Source of the DNA: Halobacillus litoralis
GTDB taxonomy: Bacteria > Bacillota > Bacilli > Bacillales > Halobacillaceae
Length of the DNA: 64,000 bases
Assembly (NCBI RefSeq): GCF_004101865.1
Contig: NZ_CP026118.1
Span: forward strand, 1,123,501-1,187,500
Direction: 5' to 3'
Part shown: positions 47,124 through 55,520 of the stretch, in pieces
Layout: each line of letters starts with the position of its first letter
Position numbering within the stretch: the first letter of the stretch is position 1
The notes under the pieces: model-generated
The model's database searches: none
What the model was told of the DNA's origin: nothing
Seen by the model: only the letters and a program-made list of their open reading frames with translations
Translations under genes and position numbers: made by a program

Positions 47124-47555
47124 TCAGCTTGAATTCGACTTATTCGTCAGCTCTCGGCTGATCTTTTCAACGACCCTTGATAAGTCTTCATCAATACGTG
47201 CTCCACTGAAACGCAAAACCGTCCATCCATGATTCTTCAAATACACTTCCTTTTCCCATTCATCATCCATCTCGTAAGAAGAGTTGAGGAAATCCTGTTC
47301 GATGGCTTCAACAGCGATCTTAACTGAAGGAAAAGCTATATCAATACTGTACTTACCAACTTGATAATGAAGACCGGGGCGCAGACCATAAGAAAGTAAT
47401 CCATCATAAAGTTTCTTTTCAAGTGTTGAATTGAATTGTTCATGGTCTTCACCAACGGATTCATCATCGTCTTTTCTTACTCGTAACGTTAATACGATGG
47501 AGAGAATAAGCAACGACATAAAAGCTGAATACTCAATGAACATTGTTATATTCAT
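47124..47555 (-). CDS. Membrane-anchored DUF559/Vsr-like endonuclease-fold protein
   Basis: 143 residues: one N-terminal membrane segment (about 8-24), then a restriction-endonuclease-like fold with LEKKLYDGLL, the DIAFP..KIAVE metal-site pattern (D, then E-Q/K-type) and HGWTVLRFSGARI, as in DUF559/Vsr-like proteins. A nuclease fold tethered to the membrane is unusual. Catalysis is not proven: the usual ExK is read here as VEAIE. The ATG at 47555 is preferred to 47564 on SD spacing, weakly. Confidence 0.6.
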   Translation of the reverse strand: MNITMFIEYSAFMSLLILSIVLTLRVRKDDDESVGEDHEQFNSTLEKKLYDGLLSYGLRPGLHYQVGKYSIDIAFPSVKIAVEAIEQDFLNSSYEMDDEWEKEVYLKNHGWTVLRFSGARIDEDLSRVVEKISRELTNKSNSS

Positions 47556-47697
47556 AATAATCACCCACTATCATTCTATCCAACAACCACCCTATTCTAT
47601 TCATACGATTATGACCAAACAAGGTCTAGTTCTTCCTTTTCAATAAATTCAAACACAGAAAGGACTGAATCACATGAGCTTTTTATTTGGTCAAATA

Positions 47698-47724
47698 AAA
47701 AAAGGGCGGCCTAACGCCGACCTA
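47698..47724 (-). terminator. Putative terminator
   Basis: CGGC/GCCG-cored hairpin and TTTTTTT on the minus strand directly after the DUF6241-like gene. Confidence 0.5.
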
Positions 47725-47726
47725 GA

Positions 47727-48248
47727 TTAATCAAAATACCTCTTAATATATTCTTGTTCTTCCTCTGCATTCAAAAGCCCAGTAGCTCTCCCGACGTTAC
47801 CCCCTTTCCATTGCCAAATGGTATTGTGTACTTCAACGGCATTCTCGAAATCACCACGTCCCCATGAGGTTAAAGTTTTCTCATAAAAATCATAATTCTC
47901 GTATTCCTTCGATGTTCCTTCTATTTTCAGTAAGACCGCCTGCATTTCTGCGATTCGATCAGGTGTAATACGCAAATGGCCCGCCCACTTTTCATTTGAT
48001 TCAACTTTTTGGTGCGACATTTTATGTATCATATCCTGAAAGAATGATTCAGTAGGAAGGTTGTCTGCGTCAACTGCTTCCACCTCAATTGAATCTACCT
48101 GCTCTTCAAATTCTTTTTGCGCCTTTTCCCTGTTTTCAGCTTCTTGCTGTTGATCCTTAATATCCGTTACAAGCAGAAAGAGAAAGATACCACCAAGGAC
48201 AATAGCCAAACTACCAAAAACCCCAATAAACCACTTGTATTTATTCAA
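47727..48248 (-). CDS. DUF6241-like single-pass membrane protein
   Basis: 173 residues: an N-terminal membrane helix (about 8-28), a coiled-coil QQQEAENREKAQKEFEEQ and the C-terminal domain with SFFQDMIHKMSHQKVESNEKW and LTSWGRGDFENAVEVHN, which I recall as DUF6241. The function is unknown. The start is probably TTG at 48248 with AGGG about ten bases upstream; no better start is visible. Confidence 0.6.
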   Translation of the reverse strand: MNKYKWFIGVFGSLAIVLGGIFLFLLVTDIKDQQQEAENREKAQKEFEEQVDSIEVEAVDADNLPTESFFQDMIHKMSHQKVESNEKWAGHLRITPDRIAEMQAVLLKIEGTSKEYENYDFYEKTLTSWGRGDFENAVEVHNTIWQWKGGNVGRATGLLNAEEEQEYIKRYFD

Positions 48249-48611
48249 CCCCTCATCACACCCTTCTTCTGTCCTGTAAACTTTATAAATAGTATAAAGG
48301 AAATTTTTAGGAATTTGAATGCAAACTCCTTTGTTGCCTCCGTATTTCTTTGTAACAGTCTACGAGCATAACCAAATAAAAATTTGAAGGCGTTGGTCAC
48401 ACCCCACTGAAGACCATCCGTTTAGTGAAGTGATGTTCTTCACCGCAAAGGGATAGATGAAGTCCGGCTAAAATCGCACAATCACCCCTCACCACGTGGA
48501 TCGTGAGCTCTTTTTAGAAATTCAGGACCTTTCCAAAAGCTCATGTTTATCACTTTGGTACAAAGGGTAAATTGTGAGTATAACCCGATTCCAATAGAAA
48601 GGATGAGCACT
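48249..48611. other. Gap with no supported feature
   Basis: About 360 bases between the DUF6241-like gene and a small acidic protein gene. I see short hairpins but no promoter, RNA or coding frame that I can support. Confidence 0.5.
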
Positions 48612-48779
48612 ATGTCCAAAAATTCACAGTACCAACCTATAGGAGGAAGTGGGGAAGAACCATCAGACGCTCAGGAAGTTAATTATGCAAAAGAATTTAA
48701 ACAAGCAGATATCGCTGGTGGATATCGAAAACCTAAAGTAAAAGATGCAAAAAATGAAAATCCTAACTTAAAAAGATAA
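48612..48779 (+). CDS. Small hydrophilic protein
   Basis: A 55-residue charged protein (GGSGEEPSDAQEVNYAKEFKQADIAGGYRKPKVKD in two blocks, positions 10-45). AAAGGATG lies six bases before this ATG, which is preferred over the longer open frame from 48543. A terminator follows. Family not recognised; composition resembles small disordered stress or spore proteins. Confidence 0.6.
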   Translation: MSKNSQYQPIGGSGEEPSDAQEVNYAKEFKQADIAGGYRKPKVKDAKNENPNLKR

Positions 48780-48785
48780 ATCATC

Positions 48786-48815
48786 TTAAAGCAGCTTTCT
48801 TAGCTGCTTTTTTTC
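48786..48815 (+). terminator. Rho-independent terminator
   Basis: AAAGCAGC/GCTGCTTT stem then T7. Confidence 0.85.
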
Positions 48816-48913
48816 TTTATTTGTTATTTACGAAGTTTTTACGTCCTGGAGCTCTTTTCCTTCGAATCTTCTGTACATAAGGTTTCTCCCCCGACCTTAT
48901 CAAACTACTACAA

Positions 48914-49150
48914 CTAACGTTTCACAAACACAACTTCAGCTTCAGTAAAATTATATAGAGCGCGAATCACATCCGATTTACTACGTGTAGAGTATGCGCA
49001 CTACTCCTCACGTCTTTAATTCTTAACTTGACCACCCCTTATATGCCAATAACGTTACCTGTGACAATTTAAACTTCTCCATGTCTGCCTTGTAGTCCTT
49101 CATTAACAGGTACTTATACATAGGATCGCGTTCGATATACCTACCTGTTA
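48914..49150 (-). pseudogene. Decayed coding fragments of an older element
   Basis: Two minus-strand fragments read as protein: one ending VIRALYNFTEAEVVFVKR before a TAG at 48914, and one with IERDPMYKYLL and ADMEKFKLSQVTLLAYKGW before a TAA at 49023. Neither has a start. Composition is phage/ICE-like. They lie next to a broken integrase, so they are most likely remains of an earlier element at the same site. Confidence 0.5.
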
Positions 49151-49164
49151 AAATCTAACGGTCT

Positions 49165-49575
49165 AGTAGAACGGTATTTTATCAATTTCCTGATTTTCTA
49201 ATGTTTCAATTATTTTTTGCCTGCCTCGAAGCAGCTTTATATTCTTCATAGGATTAGTAGAGATCAATTTGTTCTTTTTTTAGTAATTGTAGAAAGTGCT
49301 CTTAATGGACGTAAATGAGTGTTGATTGTTGTAATACTTATTTGCGTTTTACTCCTTACTATGAACGCTTCTATATCTTCCTGTTTAATATCAACGATAT
49401 CTTTTTTCAACATCTTTTCAGTAGCGTGAAATTCATTCATGTAGTATTCGATTGTTGCCGGTCTTAAATTACGTAGACAACAGTCTTTAAAGAATTTTTC
49501 TAGTACCTCATCTTCAGTAACCTTATTCCTGATCAGATCCAATTCTTCTTCTGATAATTCCTTTCGTCTCTTCAC
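49165..49575 (-). pseudogene. Truncated tyrosine integrase (copy of the one at 62099-63028)
   Basis: The first about 100 residues match the intact integrase almost exactly from GTG 49575 (SD AGGAGG). A base insertion near 49290 then shifts the frame, and homology continues out of frame to about 49165, where it stops. The catalytic domain is missing. It lies next to a copy of the tRNA-Leu 3' end, as the intact one does. Confidence 0.9.
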
Positions 49576-49604
49576 AACATACCTCCTACGCACACGATTT
49601 TGGT

Positions 49605-49731
49605 TTTTTTGTCGTGTAAAATAAACAAAAAAAAGACCCCAACATTACTGTTGAAGTCTTCTCTCTGTTACATTTTTAGTACCGGTGGCCGGGCTCGAAC
49701 CGGCACTCCGTGAGGAACACGATTTTGAGTC
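49605..49731. repeat. Left attachment site: displaced 3' part of tRNA-Leu plus flank
   Basis: Positions 49680-49731 repeat the tRNA-Leu 3' part from the anticodon loop (GATTTTGAGTC) to the end; the match then runs through the same terminator hairpin to the integrase upstream region. Identity with 63072-63201 stops exactly after GAGTC at 49731/63201, marking the crossover in the anticodon loop. Confidence 0.9.
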
Positions 49732-49849
49732 CCACAAAAGTACAATTATGTAACGAGATCAGTCATATCACAGTAAGTGGAATACTTTAGATAATTTGCA
49801 TTACACGATTACTGATAATTATGCCCCTGCTACACAAAATCGTCAAGAA

Positions 49850-50248
49850 CTAATGAACTTGTTTGTTGAAAATAGCTTGCCCATTTGCCTTGTATTTTTT
49901 TATTAGTTCTTTCTCATGTCTTCTTGCAGAATTTATTTCTTTAAACTCTGCAACAATCTTATATTGTATCTTTCCAGATACCATCAACTCACGATGTACC
50001 GTGTTTCTTCTATTAGTATATCTTCTACATCTATACCATACACCGCTACCTACATATACTACTTTGTCATTAAGATGATGTTCATATACAATGTAAAGGT
50101 TTACTCTTCTTAACTCGCTGGGATCTAGTCTATACCTTTTTATTAACTGTATAACCTTTTGATAATTCACTCCATAAATTTTTGCGATGTCTTGATTAGT
50201 CATTTTTTCTAATAAGTGATCAATCAGCTTTTCTTTTGTAGGTAACAC
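49850..50248 (-). CDS. GIY-YIG domain protein with N-terminal HTH
   Basis: 132 residues. An N-terminal helix-turn-helix (TNQDIAKIYGVNYQKVIQLI) is followed by a GIY-YIG-like nuclease domain: LYIVYEHH, VVYVGSGVWYRCRRY and RRHEKELIKKY. Phage and mobile elements use such proteins as nicking or homing endonucleases. The GTG at 50248 is preferred: GGAGGTG lies just upstream, sitting in a perfect hairpin, and the frame open to 50338 overlaps the next gene. It is the last gene before the left attachment site. Confidence 0.75.
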   Translation of the reverse strand: MLPTKEKLIDHLLEKMTNQDIAKIYGVNYQKVIQLIKRYRLDPSELRRVNLYIVYEHHLNDKVVYVGSGVWYRCRRYTNRRNTVHRELMVSGKIQYKIVAEFKEINSARRHEKELIKKYKANGQAIFNKQVH

Positions 50249-50250
50249 AT

Positions 50251-50272
50251 ACAACACCTCCAAAGGTGTTGT
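50251..50272 (-). promoter_or_regulatory. Hairpin enclosing the SD of the GIY-YIG gene
   Basis: ACAACACC/GGTGTTGT perfect 8-bp inverted repeat with a six-base loop; GGAGGTG of the ribosome site lies in loop and 3' arm. Pairing would hide the SD, so translation may be conditional. Confidence 0.5.
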
Positions 50273-50312
50273 ATCGAAGTGTCGAAAAGAGTAAAGCACT
50301 AAAGCCAAACTT

Positions 50313-51437
50313 TTACTTTTCTCTGAAGTAGCTCCCACTTTTTATTTTTGGAGGTTGTTTATCAAATTTTTCCGAATCCTTTTCTATATACTCTTCTATG
50401 AAAGGTGACTCCATTCTTTTTAACCCCCCCATGTGCTGGGGAAGTATAAGTCCTTTTCCAAACTCAGAAAGAGTAATCCAAGGAAGTGATATTTTTTTTG
50501 TTACTCTATTTTGTGTGACATTAATCAAATGACCATCTTCCTCCATTGATTTGAATGACCCTACTTCCCTTTCAAGATCACTAATCTTAGAGGTTCCTCT
50601 ATTTTTAAGGTGAATTTTTTTTATATAATCTTCTTTAATTTTCTGATTAAAGAAAACATTATTATACGCATTCAAATAGAATAACTCATTTAAAGAATCA
50701 ACTTCTCGGGCTCTATTAATCGTTATAACATCATCTTTTATGTTTGGTATATCATATACTAGTCCGTCATATAACAACAAGCATTGTGTTGAGGATATGG
50801 GAAAGAAAAGCTGAAGCCCTCTTGTAACATACCCAAACCCTCTCCCCTGATATTTCCTTCCAATATAAAATGAGTTGTAACGAATCAGCGGATTATCTGA
50901 CGTAATGAAACTCCTTGATGTTTTTTGATTAATAAGAACCAGTTTTAAATCTAATACTAGGGGGATGCTTTCTAAGGCAATGCCTATATTTTGATTGGCG
51001 GCTTGCTTTATCTTTATTTTAAATTCATCTAAGTTTATGCCTTTCATATCTGGATGCTCTTTCATCATTTCTTTAGCTAAGAAATCAGCCATATTATCTG
51101 CTGAGTCAGCATTTTTTAAGTTCCTTGCTTCACTGACCAACAAAAAAGCAATCAGATGCTCGTAATATTCAAATTCCTTATCAATGTTTGGAATGCTCTC
51201 TGTCTCTATTATCCTTCTAATAATGGCTGAAGCTTTTCTTTCTATCTCTTTATCTAAGAATTCTTCAACTACTTTATCATCGCCATAGAAATTATTTTTT
51301 TGACACATATCTTTAATTGAAGCATTTTGAATGTATTTTAAATTTGTAATGTTAAATGTACTAATTGATTTATCTGTTTCTGAGAAGTTTCTAAGATAAA
51401 ACTTCGGAACATAGTGTTGCCTGCTTTTTTGGCCCAC
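50313..51437 (-). CDS. DUF4238 domain protein
   Basis: 374 residues. The opening KSRQHYVPKFYLRNFS (HxVPxxYLRxF) and the central FITSDNPLIRYN are hallmarks of DUF4238. Proteins of this family are scattered on mobile elements, and their biochemistry is unknown; RNA/DNA end or phage-defence roles are only conjecture. The GTG at 51437 has GGGGGAG nine bases upstream and is preferred to the TTG at 51458. A terminator separates it from the RES operon upstream, so it is its own unit. Confidence 0.75.
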   Translation of the reverse strand: MGQKSRQHYVPKFYLRNFSETDKSISTFNITNLKYIQNASIKDMCQKNNFYGDDKVVEEFLDKEIERKASAIIRRIIETESIPNIDKEFEYYEHLIAFLLVSEARNLKNADSADNMADFLAKEMMKEHPDMKGINLDEFKIKIKQAANQNIGIALESIPLVLDLKLVLINQKTSRSFITSDNPLIRYNSFYIGRKYQGRGFGYVTRGLQLFFPISSTQCLLLYDGLVYDIPNIKDDVITINRAREVDSLNELFYLNAYNNVFFNQKIKEDYIKKIHLKNRGTSKISDLEREVGSFKSMEEDGHLINVTQNRVTKKISLPWITLSEFGKGLILPQHMGGLKRMESPFIEEYIEKDSEKFDKQPPKIKSGSYFREK

Positions 51438-51561
51438 AGTTCCATTCTCCCCCTTCAATATCGCGCGTATCTCTATCCAAAATTTGGATTATATCATAAT
51501 TCTACCACATAAAAATTCTTATTCACTCGCTGTGCCTCACAAAAATTATAAGTAGGAACGT

Positions 51562-51598
51562 AAAAATCCCCTTGAATATTAACATTAGGGGATTTTTA
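51562..51598 (-). terminator. Rho-independent terminator (sce7726-sce7725-RES operon)
   Basis: AAAAATCCCC/GGGGATTTTT stem; T-run on the minus strand, 47 bases past the RES gene stop. Confidence 0.85.
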
Positions 51599-51644
51599 TA
51601 AGGGAATAAAATTGATATTTTATAAAGAATATACAACTCAAAAA

Positions 51645-52718
51645 TTAATCAGTTATAACTTCCGTATTATAGGTCATTCCTGTTACATCAAGCACACTTA
51701 CTTTATTGCATTCAAACAAATCAGGATTAAAAATTGCTACATTGTACCCTTTTGGATTCATCGTACTTTTATATTTTATACCTTGATGCCCCTTGCTTTT
51801 AAGATAATCAGTTATATATTGGGTAGGTAAATAGTCCAAAGGCCCATCACTTCTTCTAAGTGGTTTTGCTATTTCATGACTGATTTTCTTAAGGTGTGTT
51901 TTATTCACAGCATGTTGCTCTGGACCGATTCCCGAAAAGGGACTAATTTTATCTAGAGCCACAAAATCAATCACTTCGATATCCTCTTTTAACCTAAACT
52001 CGCCAATAGTAATGAAATCGTGAGTTCCAGCTCTTATTTCATGAAGGGTAGTGTCGAAATCGTTAGATAAATACAAACAACTAATACCCATTGGGTTAGC
52101 CCTACCATCAGTTGCTTTTCCTTGTGGTGGTGCCCCCATGTCCGATGTTTCATATCCATCTTCTTCAGTAGAGATTCTTGCTCTATAAAAGACCTCCCCT
52201 TCACGATAGGGAGTTTTCACATAATCACAAAATACATCCAAAACACTAGTATTAATGAAATTAGTATGAAATCTGTTAACATTCTTTATTTCATTCACAA
52301 AATTTTCCCACTCATGAGTCTTTAATATCGAGTTTTCTTCTAAATATTCAATTTGACTCAATGAGGTAATACTTATTGGTTCATCAAATAACTCAGGAGC
52401 TTCTTCATATTTTTCATGACAAATATTCCTTACTAGGGTGTAGATTTTCTCTTTTTCAATATTAAAAATTCTCCATCTATCATTTAAATCATCTTTAAGT
52501 AAATAAGTTTTTTCTTTCGGGAAATCACCTGGTAAATTTGATACTGGTTCATATATTTCTAGCAATTCATTAAAATTGTCAACCAATTCGTCATTTTCTT
52601 CTGTATCGTATATGTAGCCGTTCATCTTGCCGCATGTATCGCAATCACCTCTATTATTAATTCCTTTAATAATAGCCTTTATCTCTGAATCTTCAAAACA
52701 TTTAGCGCAACAAATCAT
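51645..52718 (-). CDS. HEPN/RES N-terminal and RES domain protein (toxin-like)
   Basis: 357 residues. The N-terminus has a zinc-like pair CAKC (4-7) and CDTC (26-29) typical of the HEPN/RES N-terminal domain. The C-terminal RES domain has FYRAR (Arg179/181), LHEIR (Glu227) and KYKST (Ser318), the Arg-Glu-Ser set of this ADP-ribosyltransferase-fold family, whose toxin members destroy NAD+. No small antitoxin gene (Xre/MbcA type) is adjacent. Its ATG overlaps the sce7725 stop by four bases, so the two are coupled. Confidence 0.8.
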   Translation of the reverse strand: MICCAKCFEDSEIKAIIKGINNRGDCDTCGKMNGYIYDTEENDELVDNFNELLEIYEPVSNLPGDFPKEKTYLLKDDLNDRWRIFNIEKEKIYTLVRNICHEKYEEAPELFDEPISITSLSQIEYLEENSILKTHEWENFVNEIKNVNRFHTNFINTSVLDVFCDYVKTPYREGEVFYRARISTEEDGYETSDMGAPPQGKATDGRANPMGISCLYLSNDFDTTLHEIRAGTHDFITIGEFRLKEDIEVIDFVALDKISPFSGIGPEQHAVNKTHLKKISHEIAKPLRRSDGPLDYLPTQYITDYLKSKGHQGIKYKSTMNPKGYNVAIFNPDLFECNKVSVLDVTGMTYNTEVITD

Positions 52719-53656
52719 AAATCGAACTTCCCGTCAAAATATTGACTGATTAACTCTATATGATGCATAATCGCAAGTTTCTTAACTGTCCCTAAACCTG
52801 GATAGGTTCCATTTCTATAGTGTTCCATAAATTTCTCTAAACTATATGTATTAATATTTCTGGTTTCTTTCCATTCTGCTAACTTTTGTAAAGCTTCACC
52901 AAATTTACCAGCTGGGTCATTAATATCTTTATTTGAGTTTGAGACAAAGTGTTTAATTCTCAAACTTTTATCAGTATCAAAGTACACTATGTGAATTGCA
53001 ACAGCATATGGCGCAAATCCAGATTCAGAATATTCTTCACCGACAATCGAATAATCTGAATACCCCATAAAACCATCTTCCTCAAAATAAATATGATCCT
53101 CTGAGAAAGCCCTGCTATTTATATCTTTATAATCCGCATTTCTTGCTTCCTTTTCAAATCTGTCTTCAAGTAAAACACGTTTAACTTTAATTTTTCTTTT
53201 AAACGCGCTTTCTTCCGGTATTAGTGTGTATAGCGGATTTTTGTTTCCAAATGATTCGAGATAGTTACTTAGATAATCTTTATTTTTATTAATAACTAAA
53301 AGTTCATTTTCTTCCACGCCATTACTAAATAATTCATTTAATTCATTGTTACTGTTTTCATTCATTATATGAGAAATAACGATGTTCTTACTCTTAAGTG
53401 CTTCACTAAAATTCATTTTCCATCCTTCTTTTTTTAGAATAGAAATATCTTTATTAAAATTACCTACTTGAGGGTGTAGTATCACAGCTAAATCCTTTTC
53501 CTTATTGATAAACATTCCCATAGTCTTTAGTAAGGTTGCCGAAGGTTTTATCGGTTCAATGATTGGCAAAATTTTATTATTGATTAAGTTATTTTCAGCT
53601 AACTCTCGTAAAGCAAGAAGTTCATATTGCCTTCCTCTTAAATAAGGTAAATACAT
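52715..53656 (-). CDS. sce7725 family protein (T4 beta-like)
   Basis: 313 residues. The start MYLPYLRGRQYELLALREL and PIIEPIK match the beta-protein/sce7725 family; members are known to me as the constant partner of sce7726. The function is unknown. The middle has an acidic FEEDGFMGYSDYSIVGEEYS block. The ATG at 53656 has GGAGGG seven bases upstream, inside the end of sce7726, two bases after its stop. Coupled on both sides, so the three proteins are likely made in fixed ratio. Confidence 0.8.
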   Translation of the reverse strand: MYLPYLRGRQYELLALRELAENNLINNKILPIIEPIKPSATLLKTMGMFINKEKDLAVILHPQVGNFNKDISILKKEGWKMNFSEALKSKNIVISHIMNENSNNELNELFSNGVEENELLVINKNKDYLSNYLESFGNKNPLYTLIPEESAFKRKIKVKRVLLEDRFEKEARNADYKDINSRAFSEDHIYFEEDGFMGYSDYSIVGEEYSESGFAPYAVAIHIVYFDTDKSLRIKHFVSNSNKDINDPAGKFGEALQKLAEWKETRNINTYSLEKFMEHYRNGTYPGLGTVKKLAIMHHIELISQYFDGKFDL

Positions 53657-53658
53657 TA

Positions 53659-54504
53659 TTATTCCCTCCACTCTTCATTTAAGAAGTTATTTAATTTACA
53701 GTAATCACTTTTTCTAAATTTAGAAAAATAAACCATAAACTTAAGTTCATAAGGGACTTTCTCGTATTCATCTTTCTCAGTCAAGCTTCTTTTTTTTAAT
53801 TGAGTAATCATATATTCATATGCCGTTGCTATGTCGATTTTAGTAAACCATTCTAAGCATTCTGTATAATAATTAAATTGATTCGTAACAGGTAATTCTC
53901 CAAAGTGAGCAAACAATAGATCTTCAAACTCATGCTTCCTTAACATCTTAAACATAACATCATACTCTAGTCTGGAATTATCTTCTTGAGGTTCTTGTCT
54001 GGTACTTATTGTATTTCTACTCGTTAATATGCAAATTCCTAATTTCGTATCTTTGAACATTCTTTTTGCTTTTGGGTAGTTTGATTCTGAAGTGACTAAA
54101 CAAACATTGTTGAAGGCTTTATAATAATCCTCTATTTGATTATTTAACCTATCAAATGTATCTAAATCAGTTTTTATCTCATACGCTGTCGCTTTCCCAT
54201 TGATTAAGACAAAATCAACTTTAGATTTATTAATCGGAATTTCAGTTAAAGCAGTAGTCGTATTTAAACTGTGTCTGCCCAATAACAACTTATTAAAGAG
54301 TGTATTTTTAAAATAATATTCATTTCTGTATTCTTTCTTTAGATAATTGTAAATCTCACTGATAAGTGACTTATTGTTCATTGAAGCGTGATTTTCAACA
54401 TATCTTTCTACACAGGTCTCAAATAAAGAATTATTATTTTCATTTATTAGGTCCACAAATATATTACGAGTAAAAAGCCTATTTAAAAGTAAATGATTAC
54501 TCAT
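53659..54504 (-). CDS. sce7726 family protein (PD-(D/E)xK-like)
   Basis: 281 residues. The pattern TEIP (Glu88), DFVLINGK (Asp97), AYEIK (Glu109, Lys111) and then a helix LNNQIEDYYKAF is that of PD-(D/E)xK nuclease folds. The N-terminal ERYVENHASM region fits sce7726. It is first in the sce7726-sce7725-RES operon, with AAGGTGG ten bases before the ATG. A nuclease activity is inferred from the motif only. Confidence 0.8.
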   Translation of the reverse strand: MSNHLLLNRLFTRNIFVDLINENNNSLFETCVERYVENHASMNNKSLISEIYNYLKKEYRNEYYFKNTLFNKLLLGRHSLNTTTALTEIPINKSKVDFVLINGKATAYEIKTDLDTFDRLNNQIEDYYKAFNNVCLVTSESNYPKAKRMFKDTKLGICILTSRNTISTRQEPQEDNSRLEYDVMFKMLRKHEFEDLLFAHFGELPVTNQFNYYTECLEWFTKIDIATAYEYMITQLKKRSLTEKDEYEKVPYELKFMVYFSKFRKSDYCKLNNFLNEEWRE

Positions 54505-54673
54505 ATTTATGTTCCCACCTTACTTTTAGTTAGAAATACTCACTTATATCATAGCATATGACAACACTGAAGTAATTAAATATAAGCTTATCTTTATCTA
54601 AAAATATCTTTAATTGCTTTACATTTTATAGAATTGCCATATAACAAGGAAAACAAAGATGGAGGACTTCAAA

Positions 54674-54942
54674 ATGACTGAAAAAGAAATTACAATAAAA
54701 CAATTAAAGAAGCAATTAACGAGTTTGAAAAAGCGTGGCCAAAATTCAGACCTCAGTTTGAATCGATCGGACTGGATATGGAGTCAGTAGGAGATGGACT
54801 TGTTATATGTTACACCGGTGAATATGAACCCAGTGATTATTACCCTCAAGATATACTTCTAAGAGAGTTGGTAAAAGAGGTTGAATCAGCAAGGGAACTA
54901 TATAGCCCTCCCTGCCAATACGTTCAGAAGTGGATCGTTTGA
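54674..54942 (+). pseudogene. Frameshifted small gene opposite to the element's genes
   Basis: An ATG at 54674 has a perfect GGAGG eight bases upstream, but the frame stops after 37 codons. A shifted frame reads from about 54691 to a TGA at 54940 with strong protein character (EAINEFEKAWPKFRPQFESIG cut to EAINEFEKAWPKF, then GLVICYTGEYEPSDYYPQD). One frameshift would give a protein of about 89 residues. It is plus strand, between the cargo operon and small terminase, and its end overlaps the terminase gene by 45 bases. Family unknown. Confidence 0.5.
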
Positions 54943-55263
54943 TAAGTCTTCTGTTTTAACTTGTTCTTCTTTGAAACGACTGGAAGCATCTAATCCAAGC
55001 AGCTTAAATGATTCGAGAACTTTAGCTTGTGCTTTCATGCTAATTGATACAGCTGGGTGCTCTTTCATTCCATGTAAGGCACCAACTACAAATCCCTCTT
55101 GAAAAAGCCTTTTCTGACAATCTTCCAGTGTAGCAAGATTGAAGGATAAGGCTTCAATGATTGGTTTATCTGTTGGGTTCAGTTTATCTATATTCTTAAG
55201 TTCTTCTACTACAAAGTGAAAGTATTCCGTAGCAGTTTCGTTAAAATATTCTGGAGCTTTCAT
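54898..55263 (-). CDS. P27 family phage terminase small subunit
   Basis: A 121-residue protein of the P27 type: LATLEDCQKRLFQEGFV, then KEHPAVSISMKAQAKVLESFKLLGLDASSRF, the conserved C-terminal half of the family. Small terminases select the DNA to package. It is somewhat short for the family but has the ordinary conserved core. GGAGGGG precedes the ATG. No large subunit is encoded in the element, so packaging would need a helper's motor. Confidence 0.75.
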   Translation of the reverse strand: MKAPEYFNETATEYFHFVVEELKNIDKLNPTDKPIIEALSFNLATLEDCQKRLFQEGFVVGALHGMKEHPAVSISMKAQAKVLESFKLLGLDASSRFKEEQVKTEDLSNDPLLNVLAGRAI

Positions 55264-55359
55264 CTACTCCCCTCCGCTTTTACATTTTTTTACATAAAAA
55301 TAGTTTTTGTCAAAATTTAAATCAAAGTAACCGACTCTCCCCTAGTTATTATAGTGATT

Positions 55360-55505
55360 TTACTCTTTTTTCCTACAAGTAGTAGCCTCATCAATAACAG
55401 CTCTCTTAATCATCAACTTAGCTCGATTTGAAGATGGATGACTAACTGAGTTGAAGTAGTTTGTCTCTTTTTACTAATTTTAACATCATACATTCTTGTA
55501 ACCAT
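55360..55505 (-). pseudogene. Possible frameshifted small gene
   Basis: ATG 55505 (GAAGG six bases upstream) opens a 30-codon frame; an overlapping frame then continues as SHPSSNRAKLMIKRAVIDE to a TAA at 55360. One frameshift would join them into about 48 residues. Unknown family; weak evidence. Confidence 0.25.
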
Positions 55506-55520
55506 ACGAAACCTTCTTCC

